DNA of 64,000 bases from Alnus glutinosa (Eukaryota > Streptophyta > Magnoliopsida > Fagales > Betulaceae). The translations under genes and the position numbers were made by a program. Under the pieces are notes generated by a model that was given only the letters and a program-made list of their open reading frames with translations, was not told the origin of the DNA and did no database searches. The stretch is taken from contig NC_084895.1 of the NCBI RefSeq assembly GCF_958979055.1, positions 1,288,001 to 1,352,000 on the forward strand, given 5' to 3'. Shown here piece by piece: positions 25,501-37,313 of this stretch (position 1 is its first letter; each line of letters starts with the position of its first letter).

Positions 25501-25539
25501 AGGTTATTAGGAAATAGACATGAAACTTGTGTCTAGAGC

Positions 25540-27032
25540 TTAGGAGTGAACCAATTTGGCTACAAATTCTTCAATGTTTTTATCAGAACTTCCACCTTCG
25601 TCAACAGCTTCTTTGGCCAATTTCCTCCATTTTAAGGCATTTTTCCTTATCTCTTTCCCTCTCTCTCCCTCCATTATTTCCTTGATGCAATGTTCCGCTG
25701 CTTCTCGACTGACTAACCCTTTCTCATCAACCGGAGCTTTCAATCCCATCTTCCAAAAATCCATAATATACTTTGCATTCGTGGGTTGGTCTGTCCATTG
25801 TGGCACTGCAACCATCGGAACACCGCAGCTGAGAGCCTCCAGAGTAGAGTTCCACCCACAATGTGTCACAAAGCATCCCACTGACTCGTGAGTTAAGACC
25901 TCTAGCTGAGGACACCAACGGACCACCAATCCCTTCTCTGACGTCTCCTCCACGAAGTTTTTCGGGAGCTTTGCCTCTTCCGATGCCCTGACAACCCACA
26001 AGAAGTAACTGTTGCTCATTCTCAATCCCCAAGCTAGTTCAGCCATTTGCTCAACTTCAAGAGCAGCCATACTCCCGAATGAAACGTAAACGACTGACCC
26101 ATTCGGACGATCATTTAACCATTTCATGCAAGTATCGGTGTTTGGCTTGAAGATGCTCAATCCATACTCTTTGTCATCTTCAATTCGATTGTCTAAGAAC
26201 ATAGATGGTATAGTTGGTCCTATTGTCCTCAATGGCAGTATCTTTGCCATCCAGTCCACCACCTACAAAATAGTTTATCAACAATATTCAATTGTTAGAA
26301 GCATAAAATCACATGGAATCCAAATTAGCAAAATTTCACTTATAACTCTTGATCTTTCATAAAGAGCTGACTAGAAGACCTTACCTCTTGCTCCAACTCA
26401 TAAAAAGTGTTAACAAGGACCCAGTCAGCTTTATCAATGTTGGAGAATTGACCCACAAGCATGTCATAGTAAACCGGGTAGGATCCGAAATCAGAAATGA
26501 AGGACGGCAAATCCTGAGGTTGGAGTGGCGGCGACCCAGGAAGCAAAATTTCAGTCTCTGAAAGAGGGAGTTTGAGTGCTCCTTTGTGGACATGGTAGTA
26601 TATATTATCAACAGCACAAGATTGAGTAAGAAACACAGCCCCGAGCAAGCCAAAACTTTTGGCTATGTCTAGAGCCCAAGGCAATAAAGAGTCATAAACA
26701 ACACAATCAACCGGGCTGCTTGAGCTTGAAAGTTTCTCAATGAGCTGAGTCAGAGTTTGCGACCCGACTCGCCGGAAGCTCTCCTCGTAGGCATAGATGC
26801 TCTCCGCTTGCGCTAACCCGCCTTCATCATAGCCATCGGAGATTGTCTCGAGCGCAATAGAGCTTGCTTCTTTATGCATGGTCTTGGAGATGAAGTTGGT
26901 AATAACAAATGTAACTTTTACTCCTTTGTGCTGCAAACGCTTGCAGAATTCCATCATAGGATTAATGTGGCCTTGGGCTGGATAGGTTAAGACCAAACAA
27001 TGAGCTCTGTGCCCATTCTTTTCCATCTCCAT
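25540..27032 (-). CDS. UGT74-family UDP-glucosyltransferase (UGT-4)
   Basis: Intact two-exon glucosyltransferase. Exon 1 is 26385-27032 (216 codons) and exon 2 is 25540-26262 (240 codons plus stop), separated by a 122-bp phase-0 GT-AG intron (26263-26384); 456 aa. His22 (YPAQGHINP) and Asp114 (VVYDSLLPW) form the catalytic pair. The PSPG box runs WCPQLEVL to VPQWTDQ with Trp at position 22. It differs more from UGT-1/2/6 than they differ from one another, and its PSPG end (QWTDQ) resembles UGT-7. Its flanks are not part of the A-D unit repeat. A TATA-like site lies about 50 bp before the start. Acceptor unknown. Confidence 0.95.
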
Positions 27033-27078
27033 ATGTTCCTGCTTTTACAACTTGGAGATCTCTCTTTCTCTCTGAGCA

Positions 27079-27087
27079 CTTATATGG
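27079..27087 (-). promoter_or_regulatory. Probable TATA box of UGT-4
   Basis: CCATATAAG on the coding strand, about 50 bp upstream of the start codon, followed by a GA-rich leader. Short leader implied; not proven. Confidence 0.4.
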
Positions 27088-27319
27088 TGATCAATGCGAA
27101 CATGAAGTGCACAACTTGTACACGAAATACTGTGGCACGTTGTACGTGTACTTATCAAATAAGTAATCTGAATCTGCGAGACTGCAATTTTGTCTTGGAA
27201 AAGGTTGCTGTTGTGCAAGTACCAGCCTCCTTTTGTCTTGATTATAATTTGCTTTAAAAGAAGTCATTTCAAGTCCTTTCCATTTTCGATACTTACACTG
27301 CCGTGACACCGCTTCAGTA

Positions 27320-28060
27320 AAAATACATATGTAAAGTAATAGAGATATGATTATGTACTATAGTTGTGTAATTGTGTAAGAATCAAGAGACATTGATGGA
27401 TTTTACATGGTAGATCCTACCATATGCGTTTCATGTGACACTCTATTCATATTTATTGTTTCTTGCATAACAATTGTGTAACTGTTGTGCAAGAGATATT
27501 TTTGAAAGTAATAAAAAAATCAAAAAAATATGTAAAGAGTGTGACATGAGAGCATAACTCGGTCTACCCTTTGGTTCACTTTATATAAATTACATGGTCT
27601 TGAGTTGATTAGATGCTTGTGTAAAGCAAGTATCGTTGATTTAGTGGTTGATCGGGCCTTTGATCACGTTGAAGTATTGTAGGGGATTTCTTTGATAGAC
27701 GATCTTTTTCTTCTTTAGGAGAGTGAATTAATTTGAGGTCTCATAATCATGAGGATTTATTGCTTCTTTGGCGATGTGTGTGGCTCAAGTCCTGCATAAT
27801 GGGCTTGCGAGCTCTTATTTATGTGACCCAAAATTATGCTTGGACGGTATAGATATTGGGTTGGCTATTTATCGGGCCAGTGTAGAATTATGTAAGCCTC
27901 TATTCCAATAGTCCTTCATTCTATTGACTACTTGTGTATGCTAATGAAAATTAAGTTGAAGATAACAACCTCTTATGTTGTCTATATTTAGCTAATATGA
28001 TAAAAAATTGTATTGAACTATCTTTGTATTTAAAACACAGTTTGTATTTTGACTAGTTAA
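27320..28060. other. Intergenic, no gene
   Basis: AT-rich DNA upstream of UGT-4. I see no coding region, RNA gene or clear repeat boundary here. Confidence 0.5.
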
Positions 28061-28066
28061 TTTTAG

Positions 28067-28755
28067 GGATAATTGAATCGTTGGTCCCTGTGGTATGCCA
28101 TAATTATCTTTCACTCCCTATGGTTTAAAAAGTGCATAGGAGGTCCCTGTGATATGCAATAATTACAAATCGATCTCTACAGTCAAATTCCGTTAAAAAT
28201 TTTAACAAATTCCGTCAAATGCCACGTCAGCGCCATGTGTCGCCATCTTATTGGCAGCACGTGGCGCTAACACGTCCATCTTAATAAAATAATATAAATT
28301 TATTAAAAAATAAATAAAAATACTTATTTTTTTAAAAAAAAAATTCAAAAAAAAAAAAACAAAAACATAAACAAAAAAAGGAAAAAGGTGGCAAGGGAGT
28401 GGCCTTCGGGTCACCCCTAGTAGATCTAGGGGTGGCGCGCAACCACCCCCATTGGCTGGGGGTGGCCCGGCCACCCCTTGCCTGCCAGTTTTTTTTTTTC
28501 TTCTTCTTTTTTTTGTTTTTTTTTTAAAAATAAATTTATATTTTTTATGAAGATGGACACGTGTTGCCATTTTATTGGCGACACGTGGCGCTAACATGTA
28601 GGGCTAACATATTCCGTCAAACTTGTGGACAGAAAATCGACCCAGGGAGTAAAATGTAATTATTGCATATTACAAGGACCTCACATGCACTTTTTAAACT
28701 ATAGGGAGTGAAAAATAATTATGACATACCATAGAGACTAACTGTACAATTATTC
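28067..28755. mobile_element. TIR element with GC-palindrome cargo
   Basis: Long inverted ends: GGATAATTGAATCGTTGG at the left pairs with GAATAATTGTACAGTTAG (complement of the right end), and similarity continues well over 100 bp inward on both sides. The centre (about 28430-28490) holds GGGGTGGC/GCCACCCC palindromes. Long ends suggest a Mutator-like non-autonomous element, but no clean target duplication is visible. Confidence 0.7.
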
Positions 28756-29173
28756 ATTATTTTTAAGCAAGCATTTCTAACTCTTTTCTCTTGGTGATTT
28801 AAGGAAATAATAAAAAATAATAATAATAATAACGATGAAAGATAATATTTTTTTAAAAAAAAAATTGAAAAAATAATAGGTAAAATAATAATAATAAAAA
28901 TTAATCAACTAAAATACATAATTAGCATCGTCGTCAAGTCCAATCAGACACTACAGAAATTTTCGATAGTGTACGATCAGAACTCACGGGAATGTTTCAG
29001 CTTTGTGAGAAAAGAGCTCATGCATAGTCAATGGCAGAGCCACGTTAGCATCATTGGGGCCGTGGCCCCACAAGTCCTTTAGAAGAAAAAAAAAAATCTT
29101 AATGGGAATTTTGAAGAATCATCTTCTTTGATGTGATCGAGTTATATTACTTAGAAAATAATATAAGATAAAT

Positions 29174-29353
29174 GAGTAATGATACATGGGACATCTTGCC
29201 GTCCTTCAGCAGCCTCTTTGTATTAAAAAAATATATTTTAATGTAAAAATGTCTTTTGATATAATATTAAAGGACATTTTGTATTAAAACACCATTATTT
29301 TAATTAAAAGGGGCTGGTGGGGACGGTAAGACGTCCCCCATGTATTATTACTC
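29174..29353. mobile_element. Mutator-type MITE, GAGTAATGATAC ends
   Basis: 180-bp element with inverted ends GAGTAATGATACATGGG and complement of CCCCCATGTATTATTACTC. It is flanked by a perfect 9-bp duplication AAGATAAAT (29165-29173 and 29354-29362), which fits the Mutator superfamily. A relative is at 43697-43879. Confidence 0.9.
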
Positions 29354-29359
29354 AAGATA

Positions 29360-29790
29360 AATATAAAATTAGTTTTTAAAAATTTTTCAAGAGATATAAG
29401 TATAAAAAAAAAAGTTGGAAAGTAATGTAAGATGCTATATTTTTATTCCACAATGATGATGCAATAATCTCAACCAACCCATGAATATATATTTTTTTGA
29501 TTAAGAATTATCTAATGATTAATTTATTATATGATTTATTCAATGATTATTTCCATTTAAACTATTATAAATATGATTGTTTCTATTCTATGATTGTTCA
29601 TTTGTAGTTTATAAACCATAATTATCTCTTATGGGTTTGTAATATTTTAAGTTCATGAATTATATTGAAATTAAAAACTATCTATTTGAAAAGAAAAGAA
29701 GTTGACATTTCAGAAAATAATAAATCGTTGAATTTTAATAATGAATCGTCAAATCTCAAAGAGCATCCTCTTAAATCTCTAAGAATTAAT
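29360..29790. other. Intergenic, no gene
   Basis: AT-rich sequence between two MITEs. A short open frame at 29665-29922 runs into the next MITE and has no coding character. Confidence 0.5.
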
Positions 29791-29793
29791 TGG

Positions 29794-30111
29794 CCTTGTT
29801 TGATAACCTACATAACATTACACAATAGTGGCAGGCACTATTCACAATTTTTTATTTTATTTTTACATTTTTCAATAACAATCAACATCAAAACATTCTC
29901 ACTTTTTATATCACATCAATAATTTTTTATTACTATTCAAATAAAAAAATTCACTACAATACAAATTTTTTCACTTTTTTATACAAATTATTTTTATTTT
30001 ATATCACATCATCACTTTTTACTAATTCCAAAACTAACAACCCACTACAATACAAAATTGTGAATAGTACTAGCCACTATTGTGTAATGTTATGTAGGTT
30101 ATCAAACAAGG
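29794..30111. mobile_element. MITE with CCTTGTTTGATAACC ends
   Basis: 318-bp element. The left end CCTTGTTTGATAACCTAC is matched by the complement of the right end over roughly 65 bp with few differences. AT-rich centre, no coding capacity. Target duplication not resolved, so the superfamily is open. Confidence 0.75.
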
Positions 30112-30243
30112 TCAATGTTAAAGAACATCCTTCTAAAATTCTAATTGTGGAATCTCAAAGGTTAAAGTTCATGAACATTCATTTTTTTTTAAAAAAATTG
30201 TGTTCATCATACTTTTAATTGGCCCTTATAACAATAAATTTAA

Positions 30244-30932
30244 GGGTTAAACACCTTTTCAGTCCCTGAGTTTTAGAAACTTTATTTTTTAGTCCATGAG
30301 TTTTAATTTGCATCACAGATGATATCTCAGTTTTGAGAAATGACTGAATAAGTACCTCGGTTAACTTCTCCGTCTAAAAACTAACAGACCGCCACGTGTC
30401 AACCTCAGAGGTTGACACGTGGCACTATATAAAAAAAATTAAAAATTAAAAATCTTTAAAAATGAATTAAAAAAAATTTGAAAAAAAAAAGGGGTGGCTT
30501 CCACCCCCCTTGGCAAACATGGGGGTGGCCGAACCACCCCATGGGGGGTGTTTCTACCACCCCTTGACAAATAAAAAAAAAAAAAAAATTGAGATCGGTT
30601 TTGGCCCTTGGGGGTGGCCGAATGAGGTGGTTCAGCCACCCCATACTGGCCAAGGGGGTGGCTCAGCCACCCCATGATTTTTTTTTGTTTTTTCAATTTT
30701 TTTTTTTAATTCATTTTTAAAGATTTTTAATTTTTAATTTTTTTATTTAGTGCCACGTGTCAACCTTTGAGGTTGACAAGTGGTGGTCCGTTAGGTTTTT
30801 GGACGGAGAAGTTAACCGAGGTACTTATTCGGTCATTTCTCAAAACTGAGGTATCATCTGTGAAGCAAATTGAAACTCAGGGACTAAAAAATAAAGTTTC
30901 CAAAATTCAGGGACTAGAAGAGTACTTAACCC
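30244..30932. mobile_element. Mutator-like element with GC-palindrome cargo
   Basis: 689 bp with inverted ends of about 190 bp (GGGTTAAACACC against GGGTTAAGTACT) and a perfect 9-bp target duplication TAAATTTAA (30235-30243 and 30933-30941). The interior (about 30490-30680) consists of GGGGTGGC...GCCACCCC palindromes between A-rich runs. No transposase. Confidence 0.9.
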
Positions 30933-31691
30933 TAAATTTAAATATAACTTAGCTTTCTTAACTAACAACCGCTTTTTATAAACCACAATGAGATGGTAAA
31001 TGACATACTTTGGCCCTTCAAACTGTTAATCTGTTGCAATTTAGCTCATTCCATGAATCTTGACCGTTATGTTGAATGCAAAATCAAATTTTATCAAAAT
31101 ATTTCAAAAATACCCTTATTTGATCATTAAGAAACAAAAATTACCCTGTCTTTTTCTACTAATTAATAAATAAAAATGATAATTTTGATTTTTCAATAGT
31201 CAAAATAAGGGTATTGTCGCAATATTTTGGTCAGATTTAATTTTTCACTCAACATAACGGTCAGGACTGATAAAAAGGGTTAAATAATAATAGTGACAGT
31301 TTGAATGATAAAATCATCACAAAGAACTCCTGTTGGGGATAAAACCCCACTATGATCTCACTCTCTCACTCAACATCTATCTCACCCCATCAAGGGTCGA
31401 TAGGCACTCACCATGCCATGAAAGTAGACAATACGGTTGAGGTTATTTCTAAACCACCCCATGTTTCACAACGTAGAACAACCGCAGTAATTTACCTACC
31501 AGATTAACCTTACAAAAGGGGGACGATGCATCAGGTAAAGGATGAAAATTTTCTCTCAATAACCCTTGCTTATTGCTATATTTTAATTCTCAAAATACAT
31601 GTCAAAACTTCAAGCATATAAGTGAGACTCAGCCGACACTCCCGACAAACTTCTTTGCTTACGTACATTTATTATTTTACAGCAATGGAAT

Positions 31692-32062
31692 TAAGCATCA
31701 CTAAAGGCGTACGTCATGCATGAGCATGAATCAAGTCAAATCACGTGGCCCTCCCGGCCTCCAGTTTTGCTTCTTCTACACGAATTGGTTTAGTTTCTCT
31801 TACTAGCCGACGAGCCCTATATTTTCCACATGTTACCATAAAGACATCATTGAATCGGAGTGAGAAATTAAGAAAGCATCACCAAAGATGTGCGTCATGC
31901 ATGCGCAGGATTGCATTTTTATGTATGAACAGATGCAGTGTAACGTGAATGGGTTGATTTCAAGTCAAATCACCTGGCCCTCCAGTTTTACTTCTTCTAC
32001 CGAATTGGTTTACTTTCTCTGACTAGCCGACGAGCCCTATATTTTGCACATGTTTTCATTGC
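31692..32062 (+). promoter_or_regulatory. Duplicated upstream module of UGT-5
   Basis: Two direct copies of a 150-190 bp segment (about 31692-31842 and 31872-32062) lie 170-540 bp before the UGT-5 start. Both contain a CGTCATGCATG core, i.e. a TGACG motif on the other strand overlapping an RY-type CATGCATG. The first copy has a G-box CACGTGG (31742-31748); the second has CACCTGG. Both end in a CCTATATTTT block. Regulatory role is inferred; TGACG motifs are known in salicylate- and xenobiotic-responsive promoters. Confidence 0.55.
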
Positions 32063-32231
32063 AAATTAAAATTACTTTAGTAATTGACAAGACCCCAACA
32101 AACACAGAATTCGTGTTCAATTTGTGCACTTCATGTTCATTTTAATATTAACATGTCCATGCATGTGCTTCAATTTATACACCATATTAATATACCTGAG
32201 AGATATATGTCTCAAATCTATGCAAGCAGAA

Positions 32232-33726
32232 ATGGAGAAAGAAAGGAATGCCTACAGAGCACATTGTTTGGTCCTAACCTTTCCAAGCCAAGGCCACATT
32301 AATCCTATGCTCGAATTCTCTAAGCGTCTGGAGCACAAAGGACTAAAAGTTACACTCGTTACCACAAACTTCATCTCCAAAACCATATATAAAGAAGCCA
32401 CTTCCATTGCTCTCGAGACCATCTCTGACGGCTATGATGAAGGCGGGAGAGCACAAGCAGAAAGCATCCAAGCCTATTTGGAGCGCTTTCGGCGAGTCGG
32501 GTCGCAAACTCTGGCTGAGCTGCTTGAAAAGCTTTCTAGCTCAGGCTGTCCTGTCGATTGTGTTGTTTATGATGCTTTCTTGCCTTGGGCTCTAGGCGTA
32601 GCTAAAAAGTTTGGATTAGTCGGGGCTACATTTTTCACTCAATCTTGTGCTATTGGTAATATATACTACCATGTCCACAAGGGAGTGCTGAAAGTCCCTC
32701 TTTCAGAGACTGAAATTTTGCTTCCTGGGTCGCCACCACTCGAACCTCAGGATATGCCGTCCTTCATTTATCGTTTTGGCATATCCTACCCGGCTTTCTT
32801 TGACATGGTTGTGAGTCAATTCTCCAACATTGATCACGCTGATTGGATCCTTTGCAACACGTTTTATGAGTTGGAGCAAGAGGTAAGCACACTATAAATT
32901 TCGTCCATTTTTTTTTTTAATTTGTTTTGGGGGAATTAAGAGAGGATTTATATTGAATAGCTAAAATGATCTTTGTTTGACTTGGAGTAACAATTGATTG
33001 TAGGTGGTGGATTGGATGACAAAGATATGGCCATTGAGAACAATAGGACCGACTATACCATCAATGTTCCTAGACAAGCGACTCGAAGGTGACAAAAACT
33101 ATGGTTTCAGCATCTTCAAACCAAACACCGATGCATGCATGAAATGGTTAGATGATCAACCAAAGGGGTCGGTTGTTTATGTTTCGTTTGGGAGTGTGGC
33201 TGCTCTTGAAGTTGAGCAAATGGAAGAAATAGCTTGGGGATTAAGGATGAGCAACCGATGCTTCTTGTGGGTTGTCCGGGCCTCAGAAGAGGCAAAGCTC
33301 CCCAAAAACTTTGTGGAGGAGACGTGTGAGAAGGGATTGGTGGTTCGTTGGTGTCCTCAATTGGAGGTCTTAGCTCACGAGGCAGTAGGGTGCTTTGTGA
33401 CACATTGTGGGTGGAATTCTACTTTGGAAGCCCTCAGCTTGAGTGTGCCGATGGTCGCAATCCCACAATACTCAGACCAGAGCACCAATGCAAAGTATAT
33501 TATGGATGTTTGGAAGATGGGGCTAAAAGCTCCGGCTGATGAGAAAGGGTTAGTCAGTCGAGAAGCAGCAGAACATTGCATCAGGGAAATAATGGAGGGG
33601 GAGAGAGGGAATGAGATAAAGAAAAATGCCTTAAAATTGAGAAAATTGGCCAAAGAGGCTGTAGACGATGGTGGAAGTTCTGATAAGAACATTGAAGAAT
33701 TTGTAGCCAAATTGGTTCACTCCTAA
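32232..33726 (+). CDS. UGT74-family UDP-glucosyltransferase (UGT-5)
   Basis: Exon 1 is 32232-32882 (217 codons) and exon 2 is 33004-33726 (240 codons plus stop). The 121-bp intron 32883-33003 has GT-AG ends and phase 0; 457 aa, one residue longer than its paralogues because of an Ile in FGISYPAFF. Catalytic His22 and Asp114 are present. The PSPG box starts at residue 333 and ends DQ, but reads SLSVPMVAIPQYSDQ: the normally fixed Gly of the SxGVP turn is Ser and the usual Trp four from the end is Tyr. The chosen ATG has the context CAGAAATGG shared with UGT-7; an in-frame ATG 12 bp upstream is an alternative. The gene is head-to-head with UGT-4 (5.2 kb apart). Probably expressed, but sugar-donor handling may differ. 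Confidence 0.93.
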
Positions 33727-33841
33727 GCTCTAGACAAAAGTTCATGTCCTCCTAATTTCGGCTTCTGAAAAATGTCGTTTATGTAATAACTATGGAATTA
33801 TCATATATAGTTCTGTACCCTTACATGAAATTAACCCTTAA

Positions 33842-34620
33842 TGCTCCGTTTGTTTCGACGTAAAATGATTTCTGAAAAATAGTTTCAATATTTTTCGGTG
33901 TTTAATAGGGGTCAAAATAATGGTCAACCGGAAAATCATTTCCGTTTGACCAAAAATACTTAATAAATTTCGGAAAATGATTTACACTTTTTAAAAGCGT
34001 AAATCATTTTCCGTAGATGGTAGATGCAGTCGATTCTCTTTTAAACAACGCAGTCAACCTTTACGTTCAAGCAGTTGACTATTGCCGAATTTCGACAAGT
34101 CAAATTTCGACTCCAGTCGGTGCTGAAATTTGACAAATTAAGCCGGAATTCGACGACGTCCGGTAGATGTCGCCGGATTTCGGGGATACCATGCCAGATT
34201 CCGGCCTGGGAATCTGGCCAGAGCGGCAGGATCCCCGGCATCTGGCCGAATCCGGCTGTTCTGGCCGAATCTCCGGCCAGCTGGCCGGAAACTGGCCAGG
34301 ACGGCCGGCTTCCTGTCAACTGGCCGGGATCCAGCCGTTTTGTGCCGGATTCCGACAACTTTTGCCGGAATTTGTATATGTCAAATAGAAAAAAAAATAA
34401 TAATAATAAAAAAATATTTTTATATTAATATTTTTTTTTTGTGAATAAAATTTAATTTTTTTAAATTAATATAATTAAATTAAAATATAAAAAATATTTG
34501 TAATTTTCCGAATGCGCCAAACACTGAAAAATGATTTCGACGGAAAATATTTTTTTGAAAAATGACTTCCCTGAAACTATTTTACGACGGAAACCATTTT
34601 ACACCGAAACAAACGGAGCA
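33842..34620. mobile_element. TIR element with GC-rich repeat cargo, TTAA flanks
   Basis: Inverted ends TGCTCCGTTTGTTTCG match the complement of the right end. Both sides are bordered by TTAA (33838-33841 and 34621-34624). The interior (about 34080-34380) is rich in CTGGCC/GGCCAG and CCGGAT repeats. Lies just past the UGT-5 3' end and could overlap its downstream flank. Superfamily unclear: TTAA would suit a piggyBac-type target, but a 3-bp TAA/TTA reading is also possible. Confidence 0.7.
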
Positions 34621-34625
34621 TTAAT

Positions 34626-34840
34626 GTATCTATCTTTTAATTTTTTTTTATAATTTCAACCCTCCATTAATATTTTTCATTAAATCCAAATAGAGGAATG
34701 TCAAAATTCCTAAAATACTTCTCTTTTTCTTGGGGGGGGGGGAAAAAAAAAAGAAGAGAAAAACAATAGCTAGGATTTAAGCGTTTGTCGAGATTTTACG
34801 GAACATACAAATATACACATGCTTGAATCTTTGAAAAAAA

Positions 34841-34903
<63 letters not shown>

Positions 34904-35063
34904 CTTCAACTTCAACTCTTAAAGATTTAAGAAAACGATCTTTGAAATTTAACATTTCATCATTAAAATTTAACGATGTATTACTTTTTGGAATGTTAAC
35001 TTATTTTCTTTTGAGTAGATAGTTTTTAATTTCGACATTATTCATGAATAGAATTAAACTAAC

Positions 35064-35095
<32 letters not shown>

Positions 35096-36400
35096 TAACT
35101 TTTATCTTTATACATATATCTTTTGAAATTTCCTACAAACAAATTTTATATGAATCTTATAATATATCTCTAAATAGCAAATAGTGTTTGATGCAGCCAA
35201 AACAATATATCGTATAATCGTTTTTGTCTTACTCACTAGAAAAAAGAAGATGCTTCACCAATAGCTCCATAAAATGCTTTAGAGTGATTAAAAAAAAAAA
35301 AAAAATACTAATTCTCATATGACCAAACAAGCCTGTCTTATTATTATTATTTTTTTAAAAAAAAATAATAATAATAACAAGTATGTAGGAGCCATTTTCG
35401 AGCATTAATTCCCTTATTAATAATATTTTTTTAAAAGGCTTGTGGAGGCCATAGCTCCCACTGGCCTTAATGTGGCTATGCCACTGACCAAAACGATGCC
35501 ATGTATACAATTATTCATGCCCAATCTATTAAAAAAATAAAACCAAAAAAGAATAATAACAAAATAAAAAGTAAAACACCTTGCAAGTTTCATTAAGAGA
35601 CCAGCTCCTCTTTCTAACTAAAACTTTTTAGTGGAAAAAAAAATAAAAATAAAAACCATGCCAAGCCGATCAAGTATTCAATAAAGGTTCGGCTATGAAC
35701 CCTTGTCGAGTTTGAGATCAAGCTTGACCTCACCTAAAGGTTTAAACATAAAAGTTTTATGAACTTGAATATACTAAAGTCGAGTTGATGAATAAAATCA
35801 TAATAATATAAAAATATGAAAGCAATAGCGGAAATAAAATCAAGACGAGATTTTATGTTGTTCGTTTTATGACTTATATCTACAGAATAAAGCGCAAAAG
35901 ACTACATTATGCTCTTATTTCTTAATTGTTTTATAATTAATACAGAATACTCTTATTTATAGAAGAATTAAGATAAATAAGAATAGTAATCAAATCTAAT
36001 TAATTTAATTACCATCAAACATAATTATAATCAACCTTATAAAAAGGAAGTAACGTACAATATCAATATAATATTTTTCCTTTCAATATAGGAAATATAT
36101 TCTCTAACAATTGAATCTGAAAATTCAATACCTAATTTGACTCAATTCGATTTCAGCCCTTATGAAAGTCTTTTGAAAATAAGTTCTTTTAAAGAGTAAT
36201 GCTACATACACTTTCATTCCTACTCGGGCTACTCCTGCCTTCATATTTTTTGACGTGATTTTTAAAATTACTATTAAATTTGAAATTGAACACTAATAAA
36301 TTTTGATTTAATAATGATTTTAAAAATCACATTAAACTAATTTTATTTCTTCATTCTGCATCATAGTACTCATCTTGAGATTCTCTACAAAGTAGTATTT
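34626..36400. repeat. Left flank of duplicated unit C, no gene
   Basis: Paralogous to 1-1775. It includes a (TA)n tract at about 34845-34900 and a shorter TA/TG tract near 35065-35095. No coding region supported. Confidence 0.65.
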
Positions 36401-36404
36401 TTTT

Positions 36405-36830
36405 TTTTTTGAAACAAATTTCAAATTTTATTGATATGAGACCAAAATGTCAACATTGAGGGACAATACATTCCCTATGAACAATGTCATAGATAATGGG
36501 TGGAATTTCCTCCAACCATATTGATTATTGAATCTATGACATGAGTTACAGCTGCTCGAGCTAGATAATGAGTTGTTGAATTTGCCTCGCTCCACACATA
36601 AACAACATGAGAGGTTCGCAAAGAACATAACGCCAATCGTATACCCTCGATAAAATGCTCAAATCTATTTAGAGGTTGGTTTTCGAAATTGATCTCATTG
36701 ACAACCTTACCTGCATATATAGCATCACCTTCAAAAATAATGTCAAACATCCAAATTTCCTTATCAAATATAATTGCATGAAGAGCTGCCCACGCTTCGG
36801 CCACTGTAGGATCAATGCAAGTAGAGTTTC
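36405..36830 (-). mobile_element. LINE 3' end with RNase H relic (unit C)
   Basis: The most readable of the four LINE tails. The 36487-36804 frame shows MAEAWAALHAI, FEGDA, LNRFEHFIEGIRLAL and SEANSTTHYLAR, the Glu, Asp and terminal blocks of a LINE-type RNase H. Only the 3' end is present. Confidence 0.8.
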
Positions 36831-37313
36831 AAACAAATCCATTTTTGGAAGAAGAAGAAAAATGCAGTTTGTGACCAGTGAGTTACTATTTATCCGCTAA
36901 AACGACACTTTTTTAACTATCACTTTATTTCGCATGACAAATATATTTTTGATGCAGTTGGGAAACCACCTGTGTTTTTTTCTCTCCTCTTCCGCTATAT
37001 TGTTTTTCAATTCCATAAAGCGAAGACTGAAGAGTGCTGCAATGTTCATTCATAATTTTGTGGACTTTTGAGCCTATTCCTCTCATTCATTGAAGAATAA
37101 TCCTCTTCACAGGATTTTGGAGAATTTCCAAACGAAATACTAAAAGTTAGATGCTATTTTCATCTTTTTATATATCCAAATACCAGTTGGAAGCTATCGG
37201 AAAGCAAATATACATATGTCAAATGTTATTATTGAAAAGCAACACAAGGGCAAGCCAAAATTATTATATAACCATTTAGATTAGACCAAGCTAGGAACAA
37301 CCTCACTTAGGAC

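Noticed and set aside
32124-32231. N-terminal extension of UGT-5 starting at an upstream Met
   Set aside because: The extra hydrophobic stretch has no counterpart in any paralogue; the Met at 32232 aligns with the others and has a good context.
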